Assembly: GCF_019578655.1 (NCBI RefSeq)
Contig: NC_063260.1
Location: 24,886,888 to 24,950,887 of the forward strand
DNA length: 64,000 nt
Direction of reading: 5' to 3'
From: Ricinus communis
Lineage: Eukaryota; Streptophyta; Magnoliopsida; Malpighiales; Euphorbiaceae
Shown here: piece by piece, positions 1 through 9,789 of the stretch
How the letters are laid out: every line of letters begins with the position of its first letter
How positions within the stretch are numbered: position 1 is the first letter of the stretch
Program-made: the position numbers and the translations under genes
The notes under the pieces: model-generated
The model's input: the letters and a program-made list of their open reading frames with translations, nothing else
Told to the model about the DNA's origin: nothing
The model's database searches: none

Positions 1-2
1 GG

Positions 3-1202
3 ATGCTCTGCCTACCTCAGCATGGAGAAAGAAGATTTATCATTTTACGGCTGCTGACGGCAAAAGATTTCAAACTACGATGGTCTCAAAAAATAAAGTT
101 GAAATTCAGTTCTTCCCTGACTGCATCATATGGATCTTATTTATTTGGCAGAGATCTTCTTGTCGGATTTGATACCTATTATGCTGCGGAGAAACTTCAA
201 ATTTTGCCAACAGGACTTAAGTATAAGCGTCAATTTCAACCTTATACTCAGAGCCCCAATCAGTTTTCCATAGCAGAGGTTCCATCTGATTTTGCACACT
301 TAAAAGAATTATTTGTGCCATGTTGTGCTGACTCCCACTTAAATTTCCACCATCCTTCTCCTTTGTACAAAAATCTAAATTTCTTCATTACCCTTCCTTT
401 CAAACTAAATGAAGACATTAATCCAACCAAAACCAGTCATCCTGGAATGTCTCCTTCTGATTTATCTTTGGCAAGGCAAGAATGTCAAGAACTGCTTCAG
501 CAAGGTTTAATTGAACCTACCCAGTCTCCTTGGGCATGTCAAGCATTCTATGTGGAAAAACGAACAGAAAAATTAAGGGGTAAGAAAAGGCTTGTGATTG
601 ATTATAAGCCTTTAAATCATTTTCTTTCAGATGATAAGTTCCCAATTCCAAAAATCTCTTCCCTACTGGTTCGTCTCCAAGGAGCAAATCTCTTTTCGAA
701 ATTTGACTTAAAGTCAGGGTTTTTGCAGGTAGGCATTCATCCTGATGACAGATACAAGACTGCCTTTTGTATTGTAGATGCACAATACCAGTGGACCGTC
801 ATGTCTTTTGGCCTTAAAACGGCCCCATCTATCTTCCAAAGGGCAATGATCCGGATTTTTGAGCCACTCTTGGATACTTGTATCATCTATATAGATGATA
901 TTCTTCTTTTTTCTAAATCTGCCAAGGAACATGAAGAGCTTCTCCAACGTTTTCACAGTTTGGTTCATTCATACGAGATAATGCTCTCAGAGAAAAAATC
1001 ATATATTGGGCAATTTGAAATGGACTTTCTTGGCCTAAAATTGAAAAATGGGCAATATGAAGCAGGCCCTCATTTGGCCCAAGAATTGCGGCATTTTCCT
1101 TATGAGAATTTATCAAAAAAGCAAGTTCAGCAATTTCTGGACATAATCAATTACATTCGAGATTTTATTCCAAAGTATACAAAGTTATATCCTTTCAACT
1201 AA
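3..1202 (+). pseudogene. Viral protease C-part and reverse transcriptase, left copy
   Basis: A 399-codon open frame, cut by the window edge and so probably longer. The first ~130 residues are the end of the aspartic protease and the linker; the rest is a caulimovirid reverse transcriptase. Visible RT landmarks are LVIDYKPLN, FSKFDLKSGF, the FGLKTAPS block and the catalytic YIDDILLF near residues 297-304. The frame stays open through the whole RT here, whereas the matching stretch in the right arm is frameshifted. It ends at a TAA in a locally scrambled stretch (1180-1215), before RNase H. Family knowledge: RT copies pregenomic RNA in the cytoplasm. As part of a defective insert it is probably not functional as a virus gene. 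Confidence 0.9.
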
Positions 1203-1217
1203 AAAGAGGTACGGCCC

Positions 1218-1670
1218 GTGGACTCGAAGCCCAAACTGTTTAAATTGTTAAAACAGTTGGCCCGGGAAGACTCCTGCTCTCACCATTCGCAGTTGATTAC
1301 TGATGCAAGTGACTTTGCTTGGGGTGCCCTTCTCCTACAAAAACAAAACAAAAAGGAGTCATTATGCAAATATGTTTCAGGACAGTTTAAAGACAGTGAA
1401 CTTCATTATCATTCCAACATAAAAGAGATTTTAGCGGTTAAATATGCAATTCAAAAATGCGAGTTCTTCCTGGCTTCAAGACATTTCATTGTCAGAATGG
1501 ACAACTCCAATTTTTCTCGCATTATGGAGTTTAAGGGACGCCAGATCCCTGATAAACAGCTACTCCGCCTAAAAGAATAGTTCTCTTTATATCATTTTGA
1601 AGTCCAACACATCCAAGGCGACAAGAACCTCATTCCTGATTTCTTATCTCGCCTTTCCAAGCCTTTCATA
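1218..1670 (+). pseudogene. Viral RNase H region, left copy
   Basis: RNase H domain of the same polyprotein. TDASDFAWGALL and SNIKEILAVKYAIQKCEFF are the typical caulimovirid RNase H blocks. A TAG at 1578-1580 ends the open frame, but the domain's tail (NLIPDFLSR) is readable just downstream to about 1665. Compared with the right arm, ~20 bp is missing near 1290-1305, so the start of the domain is damaged. Family role: removal of the RNA strand during reverse transcription. Confidence 0.85.
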
Positions 1671-1679
1671 AATCCTCCT

Positions 1680-2611
1680 AGTCTTTCTTTCTTTATCCTT
1701 ATGGCTCAGTTTAGCCATCGAACCACACCCCCAGATCAACCAGCCAACCTGTCTATTTCTGAATTTGAACTTTGGATTTACAGACGAATCTTAACCTTTT
1801 TATCAAGACATTGTGCCTCATCCAGAAGACTTTGCCGCTTCATTTCCATGGAGACTTTTCCCTACCATAACAGAGACATTTCCTTCAACCTCTGAGCAAT
1901 TTTGGTATCTTACATGTCTATACCACCTTCCTGTAGAACTCCCGTTATTACAGACCCTATGGTTCTTGCACAGAGAAGAGAATGCGTCACATCCTGCCTG
2001 GCAGTTCTTTCTGTTATTTGAAAACCAACATGCATGGCAACATCGTCTCAGAATATTAGTTCATCAAGCAGGTCTCTTCCATATGACAGATCATGCAAAG
2101 GCTTTGACTTATCACACTATCCTCTTTCTCCACCAGCAACATAATATAGAGGATACTGTCTCGACAACCATTACTCCCTAGAGAACCCTCCATGGTCGTT
2201 TTGAGGAAATGCCCCTCACTATCAAACATGCTTTACTTCATAAGTGGAATAAACTCAATCATACAACTAATGAAGTATTTCCAGTAATCAACATGCACAG
2301 AAAACCTTCAGATCAAAGACGTCTGTTCACTCCTACTTCCTCAACACCTTCAACTTCATCCAGCCAGCAAAATGAAGATACGTCAGCAATGGAGATAAAC
2401 CCAACTTTCCAAGAGCCATGGTCACAGCTAGAAGAACCTCTTCCATCAGATTCATAACTATTGTCTCAAGAGACGCCACGTAAATCTCCTCGGTTCCATC
2501 CATCTGACACACCTGGCCCATCACGACGCATGCGCAACTATAGCATAAGTGAGTCAGACGACTCTGATGATGACTATTCAGAGCATGAGCCCATCAATAA
2601 GCGTATTTGGT
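1680..2611 (+). pseudogene. Viral polyprotein C-terminal region, left copy
   Basis: Downstream of RNase H, three overlapping or adjoining open pieces (about 1701-1895, 1813-2181 and 2209-2457) plus a short acidic tail rich in Ser/Asp end at a TAA near 2611. They appear to be one coding region broken by frameshifts and stops. I do not recognise a domain. Low-complexity Ser/Thr/Pro and acidic stretches suggest a disordered tail. The right arm carries the same region at 3480-4400 on the minus strand. Confidence 0.6.
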
Positions 2612-2859
2612 AATAACCAGATAAGCCACTCACAAAAGCAAGATGCTCCACTGAGAAAAGAAAATGCTTTATATTATTGTACTTAAAGTAGATGTTTTGG
2701 CTTTTCATGTTTTACTTTTGTAAAAAGAATATATTCCTTTCCTGTAGCTTTCTCATGCGTATGCATATGAGATAAGCATAGTAGTCTTTGATCAGATAAG
2801 AATGCCATGTGGCAAGAGTTTGTGGTTTGTAAGCTTATCCAGACGATTCTCCCTTCTCC

Positions 2860-2910
2860 TATATAAAGGAGGGTTCGTCTCTCTTGTAAATCAAGTTGTG
2901 TGAGAATAAA
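2860..2910 (+). promoter_or_regulatory. Pararetroviral core promoter and poly(A) signal, left copy
   Basis: TATATAAAG at 2860-2868 is followed 45 bp later by AATAAA (2905-2910). This close pairing is the usual caulimovirid arrangement, where the pregenomic RNA start and the polyadenylation signal both fall in the terminally redundant region. It points rightwards into the spacer and then into the antisense of the right arm. Confidence 0.75.
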
Positions 2911-2920
2911 CCCTTATTTC

Positions 2921-3154
2921 CTCATGCTGTAAACTCAAGGCAGGAGAGTATCTTTACTCAAGGCAAGAGAGTTTCCTCAAGCTAAGACCAAAGAGGCACC
3001 TCGCCATGGGGCTCTTTCTGCTCTTTTGGATCTCAAATAGCCGAGTTAGCCTTTTTGGATTATAACATAAATAGATCGTAGCAACAGTTAGTTCATTGCC
3101 ATTGTATAGAGAAGAAGAATAGAGAGAAATTAGAAAGCCATGACAGATAAGAGA
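2921..3154. other. Spacer between viral inverted repeats
   Basis: A 234 bp single-copy loop. It begins with two near-identical short direct repeats (ACTCAAGGCAGGAGAG at about 2933 and ACTCAAGGCAAGAGAG at about 2957). It is probably viral leader sequence just past the poly(A) signal, but I cannot assign it firmly. Confidence 0.5.
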
Positions 3155-3164
3155 GAAATAAGGG

Positions 3165-3215
3165 TTTATTCTCACACAACTTGATTTACAAGAGAGACGA
3201 ACCCTCCTTTATATA
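3165..3215 (-). promoter_or_regulatory. Pararetroviral core promoter and poly(A) signal, right copy
   Basis: Mirror image of the left copy. TATATAAA is read on the minus strand at 3215-3208 and AATAAA at 3170-3165. It faces the left promoter across the spacer, so the two would transcribe towards each other. Confidence 0.75.
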
Positions 3216-3479
3216 GGAGAAGGGAGAATCGTCTGGATAAGCTTACAAACCACAAACTCTTGCCACATGGCATTCTTATCTGATCAAAGACTACTATGCT
3301 TATCTCATATGCATACGCATGAGAAAGCTACAGGAAAGGAATATATTCTTTTTACAAAAGTAAAACATGAAAAGCCAAAACATCTACTTTAAGTACAATA
3401 ATATAAAGCATTTTCTTTTCTCAGTGGAGCATCTTGCTTTTGTGAGTGGCTTATCTGGTTATTACCAAATACGCTTATT

Positions 3480-4400
3480 GATGGGCTCATGCTCTGAATA
3501 GTCATCATCAGAGTCGTCTGACTCACTTATGCTATAGTTGCGCATGCGTCGTGATGGGCCAGGTGTGTCAGATGGATGGAACCGAGGAGATTTACGTGGC
3601 GTCTCTTGAGACAATAGTTATGAATCTGATGGAAGAGGTTCTTCTAGCTGTGACCATGGCTCTTGGAAAGTTGGGTTTATCTCCATTGCTGACGTATCTT
3701 CATTTTGCTGGCTGGATGAAGTTGAAGGTGTTGAGGAAGTAGGAGTGAACAGACGTCTTTGATCTGAAGGTTTTCTGTGCATGTTGATTACTGGAAATAC
3801 TTCATTAGTTGTATGATTGAGTTTATTCCACTTATGAAGTAAAGCATGTTTGATAGTGAGGGGCATTTCCTCAAAACGACCATGGAGGGTTCTCTAGGGA
3901 GTAATGGTTGTCGAGACAGTATCCTCTATATTATGTTGCTGGTGGAGAAAGAGGATAGAGTGATAAGTCAAAGCCTTTGCATGATCTGTCAAATGGAAGA
4001 GACCTGCTTGATGAACTAATATTCTGAGACGATGTTGCCATGCATGTTGGTTTTCAAATAACAGAAAGAACTGCCAGGCAGGATGTGACGCATTCTCTTC
4101 TCTGTGCAAGAACCATAGGATCTGTAATAACGGGAGTTCTACAGGAAGGTGGTATAGACATGTAAGATACTAAAATTGCTCAGAGGTTGAAGGAAATGTC
4201 TCTGTTATGGTAGGGAAAAGTCTCCATGGAAATGAAGCGGCAAAGTCTTCTGGATGAGGCACAATGTCTTGATAAAAAGGCTAAGATTCATTCAGAATCC
4301 AAAGTTCAAATTCAGAAATAGACAGGTTGGCTGGTTGATCTGGGGGTGTGGTTCGATGGCTAAACTGAGCCATAAGGATAAAGAAAGAAAGACTAGGAGG
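3480..4400 (-). pseudogene. Viral polyprotein C-terminal region, right copy
   Basis: Counterpart of 1680-2611 on the opposite strand, with open pieces at 4109-3894 and 3866-3618. Sequence is nearly identical between copies but the stops differ slightly: the 3894-4109 piece lost its upstream join. No recognised domain. Confidence 0.6.
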
Positions 4401-4419
4401 ATTTATGAAAGGCTTGAAA

Positions 4420-4847
4420 AGGCGAGATAAGAAATCAGAAATGAGGTTCTTGTCGCCTTGGATGTGTTGGACTTCAAAATGATATAAAGAGAACTATTCT
4501 TTTAGGCGGAGTAGCTGTTTATCAGGGATCTGGCGTCCCTTAAACTCCATAATGCGAGGAAAATTGGAGTTGTCCATTCTGACAATGAAATGTCTTGAAG
4601 CCAGGAAGAACTCGCATTTTTGAATTGCATATTTAACTGCTAAAATCTCTTTTATGTTGGAATGATAATGAAGTTCACTGTCTTTAAACTGTCCTGAAAC
4701 ATATTTGCATAATGACTCCTTTTTGTTTTGTTTTTGTAGGAGAAGGGCACCCCAAGCAAAGTCACTTGCATCAGTTTGCAGAATCAACTGTGCGTCATCG
4801 GCAGGAATGGTGAGAGCAGGAGTCTTCTGGGCCAACTGTTTTAACAA
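4420..4847 (-). pseudogene. Viral RNase H region, right copy
   Basis: RNase H with the same TDASDFAWGALL and IKEILAVKYAIQKC blocks. This copy keeps a ~20 bp segment near 4784-4815 that the left copy has lost, so the N-terminal part of the domain is better preserved here. It ends at the same TAG as the left copy; since both copies share it, that stop predates the duplication or is ancestral. Confidence 0.85.
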
Positions 4848-4882
4848 TTTTTGGGCTTGAGTCCATGGGCCAGCCTCTTTTT

Positions 4883-6123
4883 TTAGTTGAGCAGATATAA
4901 CTTTTGTATGGGCTGGGCTGCGGCCTTTGGAATAAAATCTCGAATGTAATTGATTATGTCCAGAAATTGCTGAACTTGCTTTTTTGATAAATTCTCATAA
5001 GGAAAATGCCGCAATTCTTGGGCCAAATGAGGGCCTGCTTCATATTGCCCATTTTTCAATTTTAGGCCAAGAAAGTCCATTTCAGATTGCCCAATATATG
5101 ATTTTTTCTCTGAGAGCATTATCTCGTATGAATGAATCAAACTGTGAAAACGTTGGAGAAGCTCTTCATGTTCCTTGGCAGATTTAGAAAAAAGAAGAAT
5201 ATCATCTATATAGATGATACAAGTATCCAAGAGTGGCTCAAAAATCCGGATCATTGCCCTTTGGAAGATAGATGGGGCCGTTTAAGGCCAAAAGACATGA
5301 TCGCGGTATTGTGCATCTACAATACAAAAGGCGATCTTGTATCATCGGGATGAATGCCTACCTGCAAAACCCTGACTTTAAGTCAAATTTCGAAAAGAGA
5401 TTTTCTCCTTGGAGACGAACCAGTAGGGAAGAGATTTTTGGAATTGGGAACTTATCATCTGAAAGAAAATGATTTAAAGGCTTATAATCAATCACAAGCC
5501 TTTTCTTACCCCTTAATTTTTCTGTTCGTTTTTCCACATAGAATGCTTGACATGCCCAAGGAGACTGGGTAGGTTCAATTAAACCTTGCTGAAGCAGTTC
5601 TTGACATTCTTGCCATGCCAAAGATAAATCAGAAGGAGACATTCCAGGATGACTGGTTTTGGTTGGATTAATGTCTTCATTTAGTTTGAAAGGAAGGGTA
5701 ATGAAGAAATTTAGATTTTTGTACAAAGGAGAAGGATGGTGGAAATTTAAGTGGGAGTCAGCACAACATGGCACAAATAATTCTTTTAAGTGTGCAAAAT
5801 CAGATGGAACCTCTGCTATGGAAAACTGATTGGGGCTCTGAGTATAAGGTTGAAATTGACGCTTATACTTAAGTCCTGTTGGCAAAATTTGAAGTTTCTC
5901 CGCAGCATGATAGGTATCAAATCCGACAAGAAGATCTCTGCCAAATAAATAAGATCCATATGATGCAGTCAGGGAAGAACTGAATTTCAACTTTATTTTT
6001 TGAGACCATCGTAGTTTGAAATCTTTTGCCGTCAGCAGCCGTAAAATGATAAATCTTCTTTCTCCATGCTGAGGTAGGCAGAGCATCCGGGTTCACCATG
6101 GTACAATGAGAACCAGTATCCAA
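4883..6123 (-). pseudogene. Viral aspartic protease and reverse transcriptase, right copy
   Basis: The protease active site LLDTGS is at about 6126-6109, followed by the same protease-RT region as the left arm. Reverse transcriptase is split: one frame runs 6086-5358 and stops right after FDLKSGF, another resumes at 5254 just before the YIDDILLF box. Several 1-4 bp indels between 5270 and 5370 cause the break; they are absent from the left arm. The two copies have therefore decayed independently since duplication. Confidence 0.9.
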
Positions 6124-6274
6124 TAGTGCAGTAACAGGGATGGGCCTGTCATATTTGCCAGGAAGAATGTGAATGGAAACTAAAGGTGTAGAATGAACTG
6201 GTTGTGCTGAGGCGATTTCTGGAGAAGACGAACTTTCTGGAGAACTAGGGATAGATAGTGTTGGAGAATGAGAG

Positions 6275-6735
6275 TTAGACTCTTGGTGTAGGTATTATAC
6301 AGGGAAATGGTTTATTAGGGATATAATAGGCTATATCTGTAAAGATGTCTTCTGGTGATGGTAAAGGAGACAGCCAGTGAAAGTTTTCAGGAGTTCTTGG
6401 ACTGTCTGGAGGTTCATGTTTGATTTGAAGTGCAGGGCCAATGGTTAAGATTGGTGTTTCTTCATCAGAAGAATCTTCTTCATCAGTACTAGTATCCGAA
6501 TAGGGAATGGCAAAGAGTGTCTGGGAAGAAGCCATTTCTTCTTCTGAAAAAAGTGATTCAAGATCATGCTCACACAAATCTTCTGGACACGAACCTTTCG
6601 ACTGATGAAGAAGAGCAACAGTCTGTTTAGGCTTATTAGGGCATTTCTTTGCATAGTGCCCCTTTTGGCCACAGATGTAACATCGATCCGTTTTGTGCAT
6701 GTTTGTTGATTTCTTTCTAAACCAACGTATTTTTC
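6275..6735 (-). pseudogene. Viral coat protein C-part with CCHC zinc knuckle
   Basis: The 141-codon open frame begins with a Cys-X2-Cys-X4-His-X4-Cys knuckle (CYICGQKGHYAKKCPNK), the nucleic-acid binding motif at the end of caulimovirid coat proteins. An acidic Ser/Glu/Asp-rich linker towards the protease follows. It is out of frame with, or separated by stops from, the coat core upstream (6908-7984). Confidence 0.85.
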
Positions 6736-6907
6736 TCCCCTTTTTCTAGTTGTAATGAGAAGATTTCTCGGAATAAGAAGAAAAATGTTTTTTCTTCTTT
6801 GGCCTGCAGAGACAGTGCTTATCTTTGCATTTGATTTGGAGATAATCCCTGTTGCATAAGTTTTTCAGCAACGCTTCACCTTTTGCAATTTTTTGAATAG
6901 CTTTTCT

Positions 6908-7984
6908 TCACACATCTTGTCTAGAGTGGCCAAGGTGAATTGCCAAATTTCTCCGAGAGAAATATAAGTGATATCTCTGTGAGTTTCTGTCATCATGCGT
7001 TGAATTTCGGTGCATTTCTTGGTGAAGTGACAAAGTATATTTGAGATCATCACTGTTGGGTCCAGCAAGTTTATAATAGAGTTTGGACATATGAACATAG
7101 TGAACTTCTAGATCTTTTCTCTTCATGCAACAGCATTTGCGATCAAAGTATTCTTGTTTCCGTTGTCTGAAAATTAAATTATAATCACCCAAAAATTGTT
7201 GATGAATATGCGCCAGAGCTTGAGCAACAGAACCAAGTTGAACAAATTGTACCCGTTGATACTCAGATAAATGGGAGAACCATTCTCGTAAAGTGCCAGC
7301 AAATCTTGATGTGAATTCAGTTAGGACTGTTTGGAGATTAGCTTGAGGATTTATCATCTGGAGATCAAGCCAAGCATTGAATTCTAAGATTTTATTTCTC
7401 CATTGTGATGGTGGCACTGTATCGAAAGAAAACCAAGGACCAGAGGCTGGTTTTGGAGGGAGAGGAGTTTCTGGAGCAAGGGATTCTCGATCTTCAGTCT
7501 CTTCTGTGAAGTCTGGCTCTTCTGTGAGGTCTGGCTCTTGTTGTGTATTCATTAACACATGAGAACCTAGTACCTGGGACTCAGCTGTGGAAACAGAGGT
7601 TCCAGTTTCCTGGTCAGAAGAGTAAGAACTAGAGCGTTGAAGCTCAAACTGAGACAAATATGAATCTGAGACATATGACTCTGTTGAGGTAGAAGTTGTA
7701 TGCTGTATGGCAAACTGTTGTTTGACATGTCCTTTGTCTTTTGTAGGTTGTGAGAAAGAGGATGAAGTTTTAGAGGATATCCTTTTTGTTGGTTTTGAGG
7801 CTCTGGGCACCAACTCTGAAACTGTGGCATATTGTTTGAAGGGCACAACCGAGGACATAAAAGGATGAGGTGTAGAAATAGGAAAATTGAGTGGAGAGGA
7901 GATAAGATGTTTGGTGGGATAAAGATCTCTTTCAATTTCTTTGAGCTGTTCCTTCAGCCTTAGGATTTCTCTGTCTTTTTGCAA
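6908..7984 (-). pseudogene. Viral coat protein core region
   Basis: A 358-codon open frame. It holds an N-terminal charged coiled-coil-like stretch, a long Ser/Thr-rich disordered part (about residues 50-170), then a coat-like block with WFSFDTVPPSQWRNKILEFN and later YYKLAGPNSDDL. A frameshift around 7040 throws the end of the frame out; the adjacent frame (7098-6865) continues the real sequence. Assignment as coat protein rests on its place between movement protein and zinc knuckle. Confidence 0.7.
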
Positions 7985-8701
7985 GAATAGAGGTGATGTA
8001 GGCTAAGTTGTTAAAATCTGTTGCATTTCTTGTTCAAGTTTAGACAGCTTGAGTGAAAGCTTTGTATGCAATTGTAAGGCTTCTTGTCTGAAAGAAGTAA
8101 CATGAGCTTCAATAGAACTTGTTTTTTCATAGACTTATGAAAGTCTATTATCAATTTTCTTCAAATACTGATTCTGAGCAACAGCGTTATTGGTTTGCCA
8201 GTTCAAGACTTCTTCTGCAGCTGAGAGAGGAGCTAAAGTACCTGCAGGTTGTACTGTGTCTTTTGCAATAAAAGGACGCGTAGGTATTTTCGATTGCTCA
8301 TTTTCCTTTCTTGCCAAAGGAGGAAAATCTTCAGAATTAATCATGTAGCAAGGAACCGCGGCTACCTCCAATTCAAAAGAACAGGAACAAATGACCGGCG
8401 GAGGAGGACAAGTCAGGAGTCCTTCTTCTTTCAAGATCTGGAAGCATCTCTGCAAATAATCATCTTCAGTCATGGGTTTGTTCTTTTCTGGAGGGAGTCC
8501 GATCCAAGGAACATGGAAAGGATCAGGCTGGTCATCATCCTTGTCATGATGACGTGGACCAGTACAAGTATGTTTCCTTCTCCAAGTTTTGTTTCTTTTT
8601 GGCCTGGTTTCAAGATCATCAAAATCTTCTTGACAAGTACATCCAGAATCACACATAGAAGGATCACAATCCCACATAAAGTGTCCATTGATTTTAGACA
8701 A
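7985..8701 (-). pseudogene. Viral polyprotein region between movement and coat proteins
   Basis: The main open piece, 8701-8135, contains a Cys-rich start (CDPSMCDSGCTCQEDF) and ends in an Asn-rich stretch. After an in-frame TAA at about 8135 the same frame reads on as a probable coiled coil up to the coat frame. I do not recognise a catalytic domain. The inter-domain stops are single substitutions, typical of decay after integration. Confidence 0.6.
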
Positions 8702-9350
8702 ATAGACTTCCTACCCATTTGACATGAAACTATGAATGGGAATCTTTTTCTCGTATGTCCTCTTTACTGGTTGAATCATGGAAATAGAATGAGGAGTTGA
8801 AGAGGATGACGCTGTGGAGGACAAATAGAAGACTTTAACAGTCTTGTCAAGTTTTCTGATAAAGATAGGATCCCGTTTTTGTACTGGCTGAGAACTCTAA
8901 TGCAGCTTTTCATAGTTCGTAATCCACACAGAAGGGATTAACTTTTCCAACTCTTCTCGAGGCAATTGCTTGGGAGTCTGAACTATTGTAGGAGTGAGAC
9001 CACTATCCGCAAAGATAAAAACTGCATCGCCATTGGAGAGGCCAGGAGTCTGCAGGTTAATAGCATGGTCTTGTAACCTGTAGACTAGCTGATGATGTAG
9101 AGTAGCTGAGATAGTGTCAGCGACCTGATCTGCGCCTGTGATTTGCACCTGTACCTTCAGGGCTTGGCTGAGATGAGGATCTTCCAAAGACATATTAAAA
9201 TTAGGAACAAACGTAAGTACTACGCTTCCTGCATTAAGGGTTGTGACAATAGAACCAATCACAGCATGTTCATAGTTTAGATAACGGGTATCTAACAAAG
9301 AAAGTCTGGCGGTGACTGGTTTCAGAGAAGAAGAAACCCAACCACAAATA
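8702..9350 (-). pseudogene. Viral movement protein (30K-like) region
   Basis: The 133-codon open frame 9298-8897 is the middle of a caulimovirid 30K-superfamily movement protein: a beta-rich stretch with LDTRYLNYEHAVIGSIV at its start. The frame is open upstream to about 9355 without a start codon. It continues downstream after a TAG (to about 8720) with KRDPIFIRKLDKTVKVFYL. Family role: enlarging plasmodesmata for cell-to-cell spread. Here it lacks its N-terminus, which marks the right end of recognisable virus. Confidence 0.75.
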
Positions 9351-9789
9351 TGGAAACAAGTTCAAACCCTATTGTCCAAACTTCTTCCCTCTCACTACCT
9401 ACTTCATGTAAACAGTATATTACAGATAAGATTGATATGGTATTCTTGGTTTTGGCAGGTTAACATTGAGTAGATTAATTCTTATGAAAGGTGTTCAATA
9501 TGCGTAGTCATATTGCATTTGCAGACTGCTTCTATTTGTAAATAGTAGGTCATTCAATGTTGAGTCAAAAGTATGTCTGTAGGACATGTTCTTATGTTAA
9601 GCGGGAAAGTATGCCAACAAATTATGCTCCCTTTCTCTTGTGAAATCCAAAGTTGTCATCTAACTATCTGATATTTGGAGTTCCATAATGTTCCTATACA
9701 AGTAGAACTTGTTTCCCGATAGGCGTGATCTTTGGGTAATGCTAGAATGGTGCCAACGCCAAAGAGTATGAAATTTGTTCTAATTAGGA
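9351..9789. other. Virus/host junction stretch, no gene seen
   Basis: Moderately AT-rich sequence between the end of viral similarity and the first recognisable IBA57 exon. It may be viral flank or intron of the pseudogene. No open frame or repeat could be assigned. Confidence 0.4.

Larger units (their letters stand above)
1..2920. repeat. Left arm of viral inverted repeat
   Basis: This arm is the reverse complement of 3155-6088 along its full length: position 3 pairs with 6086, and 2920 pairs with 3155. Net length difference is about 14 bp, from small indels. The largest seen is near 1285-1305, where this arm lacks roughly 20 bp present near 4784-4815. The repeat is cut by the left window edge. 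Divergence is low, with mostly scattered substitutions. Confidence 0.95.
3155..6088. repeat. Right arm of viral inverted repeat
   Basis: Reverse complement of 1-2920. The viral sequence continues past the arm to about 9350, so this copy is the more complete one. A 234 bp spacer (2921-3154) separates the arms. Confidence 0.95.
1..9350. mobile_element. Endogenous pararetrovirus locus (Caulimoviridae), rearranged
   Basis: Integrated, defective plant pararetrovirus DNA. On the minus strand, reading down from about 9350, the order is movement protein, coat protein with a CCHC zinc knuckle, aspartic protease (LLDTGS), reverse transcriptase (YIDD box), RNase H, a C-terminal region, then a TATA box and AATAAA. 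This order fits the Petuvirus/Florendovirus side of Caulimoviridae; the exact genus is not decided. A second copy of the protease/RT-to-promoter part lies on the plus strand (1-2920) and runs off the left window edge. Stops and frameshifts interrupt almost every region, so neither copy can make a full polyprotein. No integrase is seen, as expected for a caulimovirid. The right boundary is set only by where movement-protein similarity fades. Confidence 0.9.

Noticed and set aside
3551..3742. 63-codon frames found identically in both arms (also 2333-2524)
   Set aside because: Antisense of the viral C-terminal region; identical only because the arms are copies.
6908..9350. An LTR retrotransposon gag instead of a virus coat region
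   Set aside because: No LTRs or integrase, and a movement-protein-like domain upstream; the gene order is caulimovirid.
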